A DNA stretch of 51,617 nt from JBFELU01 sp041572755. Lineage in GTDB: Bacteria; Actinomycetota; Acidimicrobiia; Spongiisociales; UBA11373. Both the position numbers and the translations under genes were made by a program. Shown piece after piece: positions 10,015 through 18,367 of the stretch (its first letter is position 1; every line of letters begins with the position of its first letter). A model generated the notes under the pieces. The model saw only the letters and a program-made list of their open reading frames with translations. It made no database searches and was not told where the DNA came from. The DNA lies in the NCBI GenBank assembly GCA_041572755.1, contig JBFFRY010000020.1:1-51617 (forward strand). The letters are read 5' to 3'.

Positions 10015-12515
10015 TAAGGCCTCACCGCCGCGACGACGCCCCGGTCGATCGAGGCGACGGCCCGGTCGACGACGAGAGCGAGTTGCGGTGCCACCTCACC
10101 GACCTGTCGGAGGAGGTCGAGCAGCTGGCGGCAGTTTCGCACGAAGTCGCCCACTCCGGCCGTCTCCTCCTCGAAGAGATCCTCCAATGCCTCTCCCCCG
10201 GCCCAACGGTAGGCGAGGTCGGCGAAGCCCGCCTCGGGGGGACGGCAGGTGGCGAGGCCGGCTCCCTCCTCCTGGCGGGCCAGTCCCTCCCAGATCTCGG
10301 TGATCCTCGCAAAACGCTCGGCGGTGAGGGCCGTGGGCCAGCGCCCCGGCTCGGCACCAGCGCGCGGCTCATAGGTGAAAGCGGAGACGAGCGCCGCCGC
10401 CTCGGCGGGATCGAGGCCCGCCAAGATCTCCTCCTCGAGTGCTTCGGCCAGAAGCAGGTCGAGCTCGTTGTAGATGAAGCGAAGACGCTCTCCCGGCGGC
10501 CGGAGGCTCCACCCGTCGACGTAGCCGCGGGCCTCGAGCAGGGCCAGCCGGGCATGGAGCATCGGGATCATGCCCCGGTCGGTTCGTTGGAGCCGCTTGC
10601 GGTTTCTCTCGAGGCGCCGCTCGATGCGGCGTGCCTCTCGCACGGCAGCCAGGTGGGTTTCGAAGTCGGGGCAGCCGGACGGCCCATCGTCCGCCGGTGC
10701 GGCGGGTCGCACGGGATCGCCGGTGGGTTCCCATGTTGCCAGCGCGTCGGCGATCCTGCGCCGGTACTTGAGATCGCGGGGGCGGAACGGGCCGGCGAGC
10801 TCGATACGGCCGGTGATGGCCGTCTCGGGAGGCAGCCGGTCGGGACCGAGTCGGCGCAGCTCCGCCTCATCGGACACGAGCAGGAGACGGGGACGCTTCC
10901 CGTGGCCCCTGGCCACGACCACGTGACGTCGCAACCGACGGCCCTCCCGCCACTCGAGAACGTCACCGGCGGCCGTCTTTGCCGCGAACTCGGCCATGAT
11001 CCGGCCGCCGGGCTGATCATCGGCGATGGCCCACACCTCGCCGCGGTCGCAGTGGGCCCGGCTGCGAGCCTCGGCGAGCCGTGCTTCCGCCTCGCCGATG
11101 GCTTCCTCCAGGTGGTGGCGGCGGCGCTCGCTTCGGTATTGGGCGAAGGAGGCGTTGAGGAGGTGCTCGGCGCGTTCTCTCGTGTAGACCGCAACCAGGT
11201 TGACGGCCATGTTGTAGGTGGGTCGGAAGCTCGACCGGAGCGGGTGGCTGCCGGGCGCGGCGATGCCGGTGACCTGATCGATCGGAGTATGGCCGCTGTG
11301 CTGGACGACGGCGGTGCCCCGGCGGTCGATGCCCCGACGCCCGGCTCGCCCGGTGAGCTGGGTGTAATCGCCGGGCTGCAGCAGCTCGTGACTCTCACCG
11401 GTGAACTTGCTGAGGCTCTCCAGCACAACCGCGCGCGCCGGCATGTTGATGCCGAGCGCCAGGGTCTCGGTGGCAAAGACCAGGCGCACCAGACCCAGGG
11501 TGAACAGGTGCTCGACGATCTCCTTGAAGGCGGGAACGAGTCCGGCGTGGTGAGGAGCGACCCCGGCGCTCACCGTGTGGAGCCAAGACTCATACCCGAG
11601 CACGGCGAGATCCGCGGGGTGGAGATGAGCGGTTCGGGCGTCGGCGATCCGCCGGATCTCGGCGGCCTCCTCTGCATCGGTCAGCCGCAGACCGTCGCCG
11701 ACCACCCGCCGGGCCGCCGCCGAGCAGCCGGCTCGGGAGAAGATGAAGTAGATGGCCGGGAGCAGATTGCGATCGCGCAGCAACTCGCATGTCTCGGTTC
11801 GCCCCGGCGGGGCGTACCGCCGCCGTCCCGGATGTCGCCGCAGCATGCGAACGAGGCCGGCGTTGGGAAGGTCTCCCTCGAAGAGATCGATGAGCCGCAG
11901 ACGGTGGCCCTCCCAGCGGTCCTTGAGGAGGTAGGTGGAGGTCAACGGAACGGGGCGGGTTGCCTCCGTCACCAGGGCCGTCGGTCCTCGCCGCGTCGCG
12001 ATCCAGTCTGTGAAGTCACCCGGATTGGCGATGGTCGCCGACAGGCACACCAGCGGGATGGCGCGATCGAGGTGGATGATGATCTCCTCCCAGACCGAGC
12101 CCCGCGTCCGGTCCTCCAAGTAATGGACCTCATCGAGGATGACGACGCCGACCTCGGCCAACTGAGCCGGATCGGTGTACATCATGTTGCGGAGCACCTC
12201 GGTCGTCATGACCACCACGGGTGCCGATCCGTTGATGGAGTTGTCACCGGTGAGAAGGCCCACTGATTCCCGGCCGTGGAGGACCTGCAGATCTGCGAAC
12301 TTCTGGTTCGAGAGTGCCTTGAGCGGCGTCGTGTACACGGCTCGCCGGCCCTGCCCCAGGACTCGGGCGATCCCCGCCTCGGCGACGACCGTCTTGCCCG
12401 ACCCGGTCGGGGCAGTCACCACCACGCTCTCCCCTCGATCGAGGGCATCGGCGGCCCGGATCTGGAAGGAGTCCGCCGGAAACGGGAGTCCGCGGAGGTA
12501 CTCGGCGGCGTTCAC
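10014..12515 (-). CDS. helY: Ski2-like DEVH-box RNA/DNA helicase HelY
   Basis: 833 residues. Helicase core: Walker A APTGSGKT (Lys41), motif Ia TTPLKALSNQK, DEVH box ILDEVHYLED (128-131), motif III LSATIAN, and motif VI QLTGRAGRRGID. A C-terminal DSHCT-like arch region follows (YNELDLLLAEALEEEILAGLDPAEAAAL). This is the MTR4/Ski2 type, with M. tuberculosis HelY (Rv2092c) as the clear relative; bacterial members probably act in RNA processing but are poorly characterised. The GTG at 12515 overlaps the tatC stop (GTGA). Slightly shorter than the ~900-residue mycobacterial protein. Confidence 0.94.
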   Translation of the reverse strand: MNAAEYLRGLPFPADSFQIRAADALDRGESVVVTAPTGSGKTVVAEAGIARVLGQGRRAVYTTPLKALSNQKFADLQVLHGRESVGLLTGDNSINGSAPVVVMTTEVLRNMMYTDPAQLAEVGVVILDEVHYLEDRTRGSVWEEIIIHLDRAIPLVCLSATIANPGDFTDWIATRRGPTALVTEATRPVPLTSTYLLKDRWEGHRLRLIDLFEGDLPNAGLVRMLRRHPGRRRYAPPGRTETCELLRDRNLLPAIYFIFSRAGCSAAARRVVGDGLRLTDAEEAAEIRRIADARTAHLHPADLAVLGYESWLHTVSAGVAPHHAGLVPAFKEIVEHLFTLGLVRLVFATETLALGINMPARAVVLESLSKFTGESHELLQPGDYTQLTGRAGRRGIDRRGTAVVQHSGHTPIDQVTGIAAPGSHPLRSSFRPTYNMAVNLVAVYTRERAEHLLNASFAQYRSERRRHHLEEAIGEAEARLAEARSRAHCDRGEVWAIADDQPGGRIMAEFAAKTAAGDVLEWREGRRLRRHVVVARGHGKRPRLLLVSDEAELRRLGPDRLPPETAITGRIELAGPFRPRDLKYRRRIADALATWEPTGDPVRPAAPADDGPSGCPDFETHLAAVREARRIERRLERNRKRLQRTDRGMIPMLHARLALLEARGYVDGWSLRPPGERLRFIYNELDLLLAEALEEEILAGLDPAEAAALVSAFTYEPRAGAEPGRWPTALTAERFARITEIWEGLARQEEGAGLATCRPPEAGFADLAYRWAGGEALEDLFEEETAGVGDFVRNCRQLLDLLRQVGEVAPQLALVVDRAVASIDRGVVAAVRP

Positions 12516-13228
12516 CGGCGGAGGATGAACCGCACCAGCCAGATGGTCAGTTCATAGAGCACGTAGAGCGGCCCGGACAGCAGGAGCAGTGTCAGCGGGT
12601 CGCCACTCGGTGTGACTACCGCCCCGATGGTCACGATGAGCAGCACCGCCCAGCGCCGCCCTCGGGCCAACTGGCGCCAGCCGACCACTCCGACGGCGGC
12701 GGCGGCGAACAGGAACACGGGGAACTCGAAGGCGATTCCGAAGACCAAGAGGAATCGCAGCGCGAACGTGAGGTAGAAGCCTCCACCGATGGTGGGATCG
12801 AGACGATCGGAACCGAAGTCGAGGAGGAAGCCCAGCCCCCGCTGCAGTGACCAATAGCCGAAGGCGATGCCCCCGAGGAAGAGGAGTACGAGCACGGCGA
12901 CGAGCGGGATGACGAACCGTCGCTCCCGTTTCGTCAGCGCCGGGCTGATGAAAGCCCACAGCTGGTAGATGACCACCGGGCTCGCCAGCAGGAAACCGCC
13001 GAAGAACGAGATCCTCATGAACAAGGAAAAGGCCTCGGTCGGCTTGAAGAATGCGAGGTCGCGTTGGGTGGCGACCCTTTCGTAGGGCTCGACCAGCACG
13101 TCGAAGATCCAGTTGCGGAAGACGAACGCCACGATCGAGCCGACGACGATCGCGATGCCCACCTTGAAGACGCGGGCCCGCAGCTCTTCCAGGTGGGCCA
13201 TGAGTGGCTGCCGGGTCGGCTCGCTCAC
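12512..13228 (-). CDS. tatC: Sec-independent protein translocase TatC
   Basis: 238 residues with six predicted membrane helices. TatC recognises twin-arginine signal peptides and nucleates the translocase. The N-terminal MAHLEELRARVFK is the strongly conserved TatC start and signal-binding surface; FxxPTEAFSLFMRISFFGG and the Pro-rich loop before helix 3 are also typical. The GTG at 13228 overlaps the tatA stop (GTGA); an internal ATG (before AHLEELR) is the alternative start. Order tatA-tatC-helY next to pafBC is as in mycobacteria. Confidence 0.96.
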   Translation of the reverse strand: MSEPTRQPLMAHLEELRARVFKVGIAIVVGSIVAFVFRNWIFDVLVEPYERVATQRDLAFFKPTEAFSLFMRISFFGGFLLASPVVIYQLWAFISPALTKRERRFVIPLVAVLVLLFLGGIAFGYWSLQRGLGFLLDFGSDRLDPTIGGGFYLTFALRFLLVFGIAFEFPVFLFAAAAVGVVGWRQLARGRRWAVLLIVTIGAVVTPSGDPLTLLLLSGPLYVLYELTIWLVRFILRR

Positions 13229-13533
13229 TCCTCGTCCCTCTCTATGGCCGCCGGAGGATCCGGGCGAGTCTCGCCGGCGGGTTCGGGGGGCGGGCGTCGG
13301 TCCGGCTTGAGGTCGCCCAACGCCTCCCGCATCTCGCGCCCGGCCTGATCGAGAGGTTCGATGACCTCGCGGTACTCCTCTTCGATGCCCGACTTCAGGT
13401 CGTGGGCCGCTTCACGCAGGTCGCGGGCGATACGCCCCATCTTCCTGGCGATCTCGGGGAGCCGCTTGGGACCGAACACGAGCAGCGCGACCACGCCGAT
13501 GGTGACGAGTTCTGCGGGACTGACGCTGAACAC
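13225..13533 (-). CDS. tatA: Twin-arginine translocase subunit TatA/TatB
   Basis: 102 residues: one N-terminal membrane helix (PAELVTIGVVALLVF), the hinge FGPKRLPE, an amphipathic helix and a charged, Pro-rich tail. It forms the pore-building or receptor subunit with TatC. The moderate length and the GPKRLPEIARKMG sequence fit TatA or TatB; with only one such gene beside tatC, TatA by position in mycobacteria. Start GTG at 13533 with TACCAT six bases upstream suggests a leaderless transcript that begins the tatA-tatC-helY-lipid kinase chain. Confidence 0.9.
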   Translation of the reverse strand: MFSVSPAELVTIGVVALLVFGPKRLPEIARKMGRIARDLREAAHDLKSGIEEEYREVIEPLDQAGREMREALGDLKPDRRPPPEPAGETRPDPPAAIERDEE

Positions 13534-13539
13534 GGCGTC

Positions 13540-13545
13540 ATGGTA
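13540..13545 (-). promoter_or_regulatory. Predicted leaderless -10 element of tatA
   Basis: TACCAT on the minus strand, six bases before the GTG at 13533, with no Shine-Dalgarno sequence. Same arrangement as about a dozen other starts in the window. Confidence 0.45.
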
Positions 13546-13581
13546 GAGAACGTGCGGTGATGGAAGGGGCGGCGCCGGTGG

Positions 13582-13869
13582 TCAGCTGCTGAGCTGCTGA
13601 TGCCAGTCGCCGCGGTCCAGAGCCCTGGCGAACTGGCTGATCTCGTCCTCGGTGATGGGGTCGTCATCGACGACCTGATAGGCGACCCCGGTGGCGAGCA
13701 GGATGCTGACGACTCTGTGGTTGGCGGGTCGCCGCCGCTCTTCCTCGCAGTGGGGGCAGACGAAGAGGTAGCTGCCGGTGCCGTTGGCGGCGACCAGTTC
13801 CAGCGAGATGTCGTTCGGCACCAGCTCGACGTCGCCGCAGAGGCTGCAGGAGGTGCGGATCGTGGTCAT
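13582..13869 (-). CDS. Small zinc-ribbon protein of unknown function
   Basis: 95 residues with two CxxC-type pairs: TSCSLCGDVEL near the start and FVCPHCEE near residue 40, the pattern of a zinc ribbon. The rest is acidic and ends EISQFARALDRGDWHQQLSS. No DNA-binding or catalytic domain recognised. The ATG at 13869 has GGAG nine bases upstream; an upstream in-frame extension to 13941 looks non-coding. It lies between pafC and tatA, where mycobacteria have nothing, and could be an accessory to either unit; no function can be assigned. Confidence 0.75.
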   Translation of the reverse strand: MTTIRTSCSLCGDVELVPNDISLELVAANGTGSYLFVCPHCEEERRRPANHRVVSILLATGVAYQVVDDDPITEDEISQFARALDRGDWHQQLSS

Positions 13870-13914
13870 GAGGTGTGTCTCCGGCGGTCGTCGTTCGTTG
13901 CACGCGTTATCGGA

Positions 13915-13934
13915 GGGGCCTGAAGGGGCCTGAA
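13915..13934. repeat. Perfect 10-bp tandem repeat
   Basis: GGGGCCTGAA occurs twice in direct succession in the gap between pafC and the zinc-ribbon gene. On the minus strand each copy starts TTCAGG, and a GATAAC hexamer lies 17 bases after the upstream TTCAGG, so the repeat may overlap a promoter of the zinc-ribbon gene. A chance duplication is equally possible. Confidence 0.6.
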
Positions 13935-13941
13935 TGACCAT

Positions 13942-14880
13942 TTACCGTGTAGTCACTTCGTAGCGGTGAAGGATCCGATCACGGAGTTCATCGCGGGCCT
14001 GCGCCACCCGGTCGCCGCTCACCAGTTCGGCCTCCGTGCCGAGTCGCAAGAGCAGCCGCGCCGCCACGAGAGGGTCGGCGGCGTGGAATTCGATCGTCGT
14101 ACCCTCGGGGCCCTCATCGACGATCTCCGTTGGGTAGTACTCGGTGACCCACTGAGCGCCCGGACCCAGCCTGATCAGCGCTCGGACGTCGTCGACGCCC
14201 GGGGTGTAGCCGACCTCCGTCCGGGGGGGCTCTCCCGGCGGTTCGAACGTCTCGGTGGTGATATCGGCCCGGCGAATCCGATCGATCCTGAAGACCCGCT
14301 CGGCCTCGGCCATGCGGCAGTGGCCCGACACGTACCAGTTGCCGAGTGTCGAGAAGATGCTCCACGGCTCGACGTCTCGCTCCGTGGTGCGCTCTGCAGC
14401 GACGGAGGTGTAGGTGATGCGCACGACCTTCCCCTCGGCGGCCGCCTCCTTGAGCGTTCCCACCAGAGCCGGTACGGCGGGGACGTCGACGTCGATCGAG
14501 CCCGGCTCGGGCAGCACCACCGCCTGGAGCTTCTCGACCGCCGATGCAAGCGCATCCGGGGCGGCTCCCGATGACAACACAGCCATGCCGCCCGCCAGGA
14601 GCGCCAGGCCCTCGGCGGCGGTGAGGCGCAGGGGTTCTGCGAAGTAGTCCGCCATATCGATCACCACCTCGTCGCCGTCCACGTAGGCGTCCATGAGGTC
14701 GCCGGGTCCGTACCCCGGCAGGCCGCACACAAAGACCAGGTTGAGGTCCTGGACGAGCTCGGCCCGGGTGTAACCGAAGCGGGCACACACGTCGTCGACG
14801 GCGGCGCCCGGGTTGGCGATCACCCAGGGCAGCATGGCCAGGATTCGGGACAGGCGGTGGGCGGTGCGGGGACTCGTCAT
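13942..14880 (-). CDS. pafC: WYL-domain transcriptional regulator PafC
   Basis: 312 residues: N-terminal winged-helix region (RLSRILAMLPWVIANPGAAVDDVCARFGYTRAEL), then a WYL domain with WSIFSTLGNWYVSGHCRMAEAERVFRIDRIRRA and a C-terminal WCX extension. With PafB it forms the PafBC activator that controls the RecA/LexA-independent DNA damage response in mycobacteria. The ATG at 14880 overlaps the pafB stop (ATGA), consistent with stoichiometric production of the pair. The WYL triad reads W-Y-V here. Function by homology and position; not a proteasome subunit. Confidence 0.92.
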   Translation of the reverse strand: MTSPRTAHRLSRILAMLPWVIANPGAAVDDVCARFGYTRAELVQDLNLVFVCGLPGYGPGDLMDAYVDGDEVVIDMADYFAEPLRLTAAEGLALLAGGMAVLSSGAAPDALASAVEKLQAVVLPEPGSIDVDVPAVPALVGTLKEAAAEGKVVRITYTSVAAERTTERDVEPWSIFSTLGNWYVSGHCRMAEAERVFRIDRIRRADITTETFEPPGEPPRTEVGYTPGVDDVRALIRLGPGAQWVTEYYPTEIVDEGPEGTTIEFHAADPLVAARLLLRLGTEAELVSGDRVAQARDELRDRILHRYEVTTR

Positions 14881-15803
14881 CGCGCCCCCGAGAGGTGCTC
14901 GACGAACCTCTGTCGAACTTCGGGCGGTGTCGTGATCTCGGCGCTGGCGCCGAAACCGATGATCCAGCCGAGGAAGGCGTCGACCGCCGAGATCGGGATC
15001 GTCGCCTCGAGTGCTCCCTCATCATCGACGGTCACTCGGGCGCGCGCCGTCAGCTGACGCCGCGCCCACCACGCCACGTCGGGGTCGAAGCGGACCGTCA
15101 CCTCGATGTCGTCCTCGCCGGCCTCCCACGGCACCTCGGGGATCGCTTCGGCTACCGAGAAGCCCCCCGGGCGGCGGAAGGCGCTCGGGTCGCCGACCGC
15201 GACCGCTGCGTCCATGCGATCGACGCGGAACACCCGTTGCTCCCCCTTGCCGACCGCCGCTCCGACCACGTACCAGTGGCCCATCCGGTGGGCGAGACCG
15301 TATGGATGGAGGCGCCGCTTCGCTCCCCGGTACGTGAACTGCAGTTCGCGCCGTTCGCTGACCGCAGCGAACACTTCGGCGAGACGATCGGCGTCTTCCC
15401 CCAGGTCGGCCGCCAGAGGTTCCCCGGCCCCCGCCATCGGCGCGCCCCCGAGCTTGAAGATCGCCCCGGGACCCGGCGCCTGTCCCCCCAGCCTCACCGC
15501 CTGGGCGGCCAGCCACAGTGCGGCGCGCTCCTCGTCGCTCAGCCCGGGGTCGGGGAGGGCATACTCGGAGGGCGAAACCACGTAGCCCTGCTCGACCTCC
15601 CACGCATCGGTGTGCTGCAGGCGGATCGGTATCCCGAGTTGGCGAAGGACGTCCTTGTCGCGCTCGAAGGTACGTCGGAACGCCTCATCGGAGTCCTGGT
15701 CGTAGCCGGCCACTGTTTGCCGGATCTCGTCGGCCGTGACCGGGCGCTCCGCAGTGAGGAGGAAGGCGAGGAGATTGAGCAGTCGCTCGATGACGCGCTG
15801 CAT
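14877..15803 (-). CDS. pafB: WYL-domain transcriptional regulator PafB
   Basis: 308 residues. Starts QRVIERLLNLLAFLLTAERPVTADEIRQTV, the typical PafB winged-helix start, with RTFERDKDVLRQLGIPI, then the WYL domain (RRLHPYGLAHRMGHWYVVGAA, VFRVDRMDAA) and a WCX domain. Partner of PafC. The ATG at 15803 has no Shine-Dalgarno but TACAGT eight bases upstream, so it is probably leaderless and transcribed apart from pafA, which ends 140 bases upstream. Confidence 0.92.
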   Translation of the reverse strand: MQRVIERLLNLLAFLLTAERPVTADEIRQTVAGYDQDSDEAFRRTFERDKDVLRQLGIPIRLQHTDAWEVEQGYVVSPSEYALPDPGLSDEERAALWLAAQAVRLGGQAPGPGAIFKLGGAPMAGAGEPLAADLGEDADRLAEVFAAVSERRELQFTYRGAKRRLHPYGLAHRMGHWYVVGAAVGKGEQRVFRVDRMDAAVAVGDPSAFRRPGGFSVAEAIPEVPWEAGEDDIEVTVRFDPDVAWWARRQLTARARVTVDDEGALEATIPISAVDAFLGWIIGFGASAEITTPPEVRQRFVEHLSGAR

Positions 15804-15811
15804 GTCGCGGC

Positions 15812-15817
15812 ACTGTA
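15812..15817 (-). promoter_or_regulatory. Predicted leaderless -10 element of pafBC
   Basis: TACAGT on the minus strand, exactly eight bases before the pafB ATG, in the 140-base pafA-pafB gap. The rest of that gap shows no gene or clear repeat. Confidence 0.45.
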
Positions 15818-15943
15818 TCGGGGTATCGATGCCGGCGAAAGGATGCGAGCAGTTCGGTGCTGCGGCACACCAGGGTGGCAACACGCCGGTGAATGGGGCC
15901 ACGGCAGCCGCTTCGCTCTTCCGGGATCAGCCGCGATCTTGCC

Positions 15944-17299
15944 TCAGAGGGAGGCGATGAGCTTCTCGACCCGTTCGTCGGAGGCCCGGAACGGGTCTTT
16001 GCAGAGGACGGTCCGCTGTGCCTGGTCGTTCAGCTTCAAGTGCACCCAGTCGACGGTGAAATCGCGCCTCTGGGCCTTGGCCGCCTTGATGAACTCCCCG
16101 CGCAGGCGGGCTCGGGTCGTCTGGGGCGGCTGGCGCATCGAGCGTTCGATGTCCTCGTCGATGACGACCCGCTCCATCAGTCCCCGGCGTTCCAGGAGGT
16201 AGTACAGGCTGCGATCACGACTCACGTCGTGGTAGGCGAGATCGATGAGCGCCAGGCGGGGATCGTCGAGAGCCAGATCGTCCCTCGCCCGGTATCCCTC
16301 GATGAGGTGGTACTTGGCGACCCAGTCGCACTCTCGCTTCAACGAGAGCGGGTCCTTCTCCAACCCCGTCAGCAGGTGCTCCCACATCTCGACGGCGCGC
16401 GCCACCTGGGGAGCGAACCCGGGGTTACGGGCGTAGCGCATGACTCGCTCGAGATACTCCCACTGCATGTCGAGGGCGGAGAGTTCTCGACCGTTGGCGA
16501 GGCGGACGGTCCGCCGACAGGTGATGTCGTGACTGATCTCCCGGATGGCGCGGATCGGGTTCTCCAGGGTGAGATCCCGAAAGACGACGTCGTCTTCCAG
16601 CATCTGGAGCATCGCCACGGTGGAGCCCACCTTCACGTAGGTGATGTACTCCGACATGTTTGAGTCCCCGGCGATCACGTGGAGGCGCCGGTAGCGCTCG
16701 GCATCGGCATGGGGCTCGTCGCGAGTGTTGATGATCGGCCGACTACGGGTGGTGGCCGAGGAGACGCCTTCCCAGATGTGTTCCGCCCGTTGGGCGAGAC
16801 AGAAGGTGGCTCCCCGGGCACTGTGGAGCAGCTTTCCGGCACCGGCCCACACCTGGCGAGTGACGAAGAAGGGGATGAGAGTGTCGATCATCCGCTGGAA
16901 ATCTCCCTGGCGAGCCACGAGGTAGTTCTCGTGACACCCGTACGAGTTGCCGGCGGAGTCGGTGTTGTTCTTGAACAGGTAGATCTGGCCGCGAATCCCC
17001 TCTTCCCGGAGGCGCTCCTCGGCCGACTCCAGGAGTCCCTCGAGGACTCTCTCCCCCGCCTTCTCGTGGGCCACGAGGTCGTAGAGGCTGTCGCACTCGG
17101 GAGTGGCGTACTCGGGGTGGCTCCCGACATCCAGGTAGAGGCGGGCACCGTTCTCCAGGAAGACGTTGGACGAGCGGCCCCAGCTCACCACCCGACGGAA
17201 CAAGTACCGGGCCACCTCGTCGGGCGACAGGCGGCGCTGGCCGCCCAGGGTGCAGGTCACCCCGTACTCGTTCTCGACACCGAAGATGCGGCGCTCCAT
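15944..17299 (-). CDS. pafA: Pup--protein ligase PafA
   Basis: 451 residues, the normal length. Attaches the C-terminal glutamate of Pup to substrate lysines using ATP (carboxylate-amine ligase related to glutamine synthetase). The ATP/Mg binding RRIFGVENEYG (Glu9) and the catalytic Asp57 in RLYLDVGSHPEYATPEC are at the same positions as in M. tuberculosis PafA; KNNTDSAGNSYGCHENY and RDEPHADAERYRRLHVI follow. The ATG at 17299 has TACGCT eight bases upstream and no ribosome site, so it is probably leaderless. It is divergent from a small plus-strand gene, which separates it from prcA. Confidence 0.97.
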   Translation of the reverse strand: MERRIFGVENEYGVTCTLGGQRRLSPDEVARYLFRRVVSWGRSSNVFLENGARLYLDVGSHPEYATPECDSLYDLVAHEKAGERVLEGLLESAEERLREEGIRGQIYLFKNNTDSAGNSYGCHENYLVARQGDFQRMIDTLIPFFVTRQVWAGAGKLLHSARGATFCLAQRAEHIWEGVSSATTRSRPIINTRDEPHADAERYRRLHVIAGDSNMSEYITYVKVGSTVAMLQMLEDDVVFRDLTLENPIRAIREISHDITCRRTVRLANGRELSALDMQWEYLERVMRYARNPGFAPQVARAVEMWEHLLTGLEKDPLSLKRECDWVAKYHLIEGYRARDDLALDDPRLALIDLAYHDVSRDRSLYYLLERRGLMERVVIDEDIERSMRQPPQTTRARLRGEFIKAAKAQRRDFTVDWVHLKLNDQAQRTVLCKDPFRASDERVEKLIASL

Positions 17300-17307
17300 G
17301 GGGGCCG

Positions 17308-17313
17308 AGCGTA
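17308..17313 (-). promoter_or_regulatory. Predicted leaderless -10 element of pafA
   Basis: TACGCT on the minus strand, eight bases before the pafA ATG, within the 58-base divergent gap shared with the gene at 17358. Confidence 0.45.
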
Positions 17314-17343
17314 GTTGCTTCCTCGACAATCCAGGCGGGCCGA

Positions 17344-17349
17344 TACGAT
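17344..17349 (+). promoter_or_regulatory. Predicted leaderless -10 element of the DUF2007-like gene
   Basis: TACGAT eight bases before the GTG at 17358; no Shine-Dalgarno sequence. It lies back to back with the pafA promoter. Confidence 0.4.
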
Positions 17350-17357
17350 GACTCGTC

Positions 17358-17696
17358 GTGGACCACTTCGTTCTGCTGGCGCGCATGAGCGACGTCATCG
17401 CCGCCAGGATCACCGCGGCCCGCCTCCGCTCGGAGGGCATCGACGTGCGGCTCAAGGGAGAGTCGCTCGGGCCCTATCGCCTCACCGTGGGCGCCATGGC
17501 GGTCACAGAGCTTTGGGTTTCTCAGTCTTCGCTGGAACGGGCACGCCGGGTGATGCTGGAAGCAGAGGTGGACGAGGTGCTCGGCAGCGCCGGACGGGAG
17601 ACTCGCCGGAAGCCGGACCCGAGTTGGGTGGTGCCGGCGATCGCCACGGCGATGCTCGTCGTGGTCCTGCTTCGGCTTGTCTGGGCCGTCCTCTAG
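17358..17696 (+). CDS. DUF2007-like protein with C-terminal membrane anchor
   Basis: 112 residues. The first 75 resemble the small DUF2007 (putative signal-transducing) fold: FVLLARMSDVIAARITAARLRSEGIDVRLKGES...ELWVSQSSLERARRVM. A single hydrophobic helix at the end (VVPAIATAMLVVVLLRLVW) would tether it to the membrane. The role of the family is unknown; it is inserted on the opposite strand between pafA and prcA, breaking the proteasome block. The stop codon shares CTAG with the prcA stop on the other strand. GTG start, probably leaderless. Confidence 0.7.
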   Translation: MDHFVLLARMSDVIAARITAARLRSEGIDVRLKGESLGPYRLTVGAMAVTELWVSQSSLERARRVMLEAEVDEVLGSAGRETRRKPDPSWVVPAIATAMLVVVLLRLVWAVL

Positions 17697-18367
17697 GCCG
17701 CAACCATCTCCTCGGCCGTCAGCCGCCGGAATGTTCGCCGCCCCAGGGTGCGGTCCACCACCGCCGCCTCCCATCCGTCCGGAGGGATGTCGCGGTCCTC
17801 AACGGCATCGAAGGCCTCTTTGGCCCATCGGATCGTGTCGGTGAGCGGGGCATCGTCCGCGAAGCGCTCTTCGAGGAGCGCCGAGAGTTGTTCGTCCCGA
17901 CCGCCGATGGCGCAAAAGTGGCGCTCGTCGTAGAGGGTGCCGTCGTAGGTGACTCGGAACAAGCGGTTGTCGACCGCTTCCAAGCCGACCTCGGCCACCA
18001 TGATCTCCACTTCGTACGGCTTGACCTCCTGGGTGAAGATGTGCCCGAGCGACTGGGAGTATGCATTGGCCAGACCCTTGGCGGTCACGTCCTCCCGGGC
18101 GTAGGCGTAGCCCTTCAGGTCGGCGTGGCGAATGCCGGCGACGCGCAAGGCCTCGAACTCGTTGTACTTGCCGACCCCGGCGAAGGCGATCCGATCGTAG
18201 ATCTCGCTGATCTTCTGGAGGGCGCCGCTGGGGTTCTCGGCGACGAGGAGAATCCCGTCGGCATACTCGAGGGCTGCGATCGAGCGACCCCGGGCGATCC
18301 CCTTCCGGGCGAACTCGGCCCGGTCCTTCATCAATTGCTCGGGAGGCACGTAGTACGGCATTGTCAT
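17693..18367 (-). CDS. prcA: Proteasome subunit alpha
   Basis: 224 residues. Forms the outer, gating rings of the 20S core. N-terminal YYVPPEQLMKDRAEFARKGIARGRS is the typical actinobacterial PrcA start (gate peptide plus H0 helix); YAYAREDVTAKGLANAYSQ and LYDERHFCAIGG follow. The usual acidic C-terminal tail is short here (LTAEEMVAA). The ATG at 18367 overlaps the prcB stop (ATGA). The stop codon overlaps that of the convergent gene in a shared CTAG. Confidence 0.97.
   Translation of the reverse strand: MTMPYYVPPEQLMKDRAEFARKGIARGRSIAALEYADGILLVAENPSGALQKISEIYDRIAFAGVGKYNEFEALRVAGIRHADLKGYAYAREDVTAKGLANAYSQSLGHIFTQEVKPYEVEIMVAEVGLEAVDNRLFRVTYDGTLYDERHFCAIGGRDEQLSALLEERFADDAPLTDTIRWAKEAFDAVEDRDIPPDGWEAAVVDRTLGRRTFRRLTAEEMVAA

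Noticed and set aside
13942..15803. WYL proteins as CRISPR-associated or phage-defence regulators
   Set aside because: Tandem arrangement beside pafA and tatA-tatC-helY identifies them as PafB and PafC.
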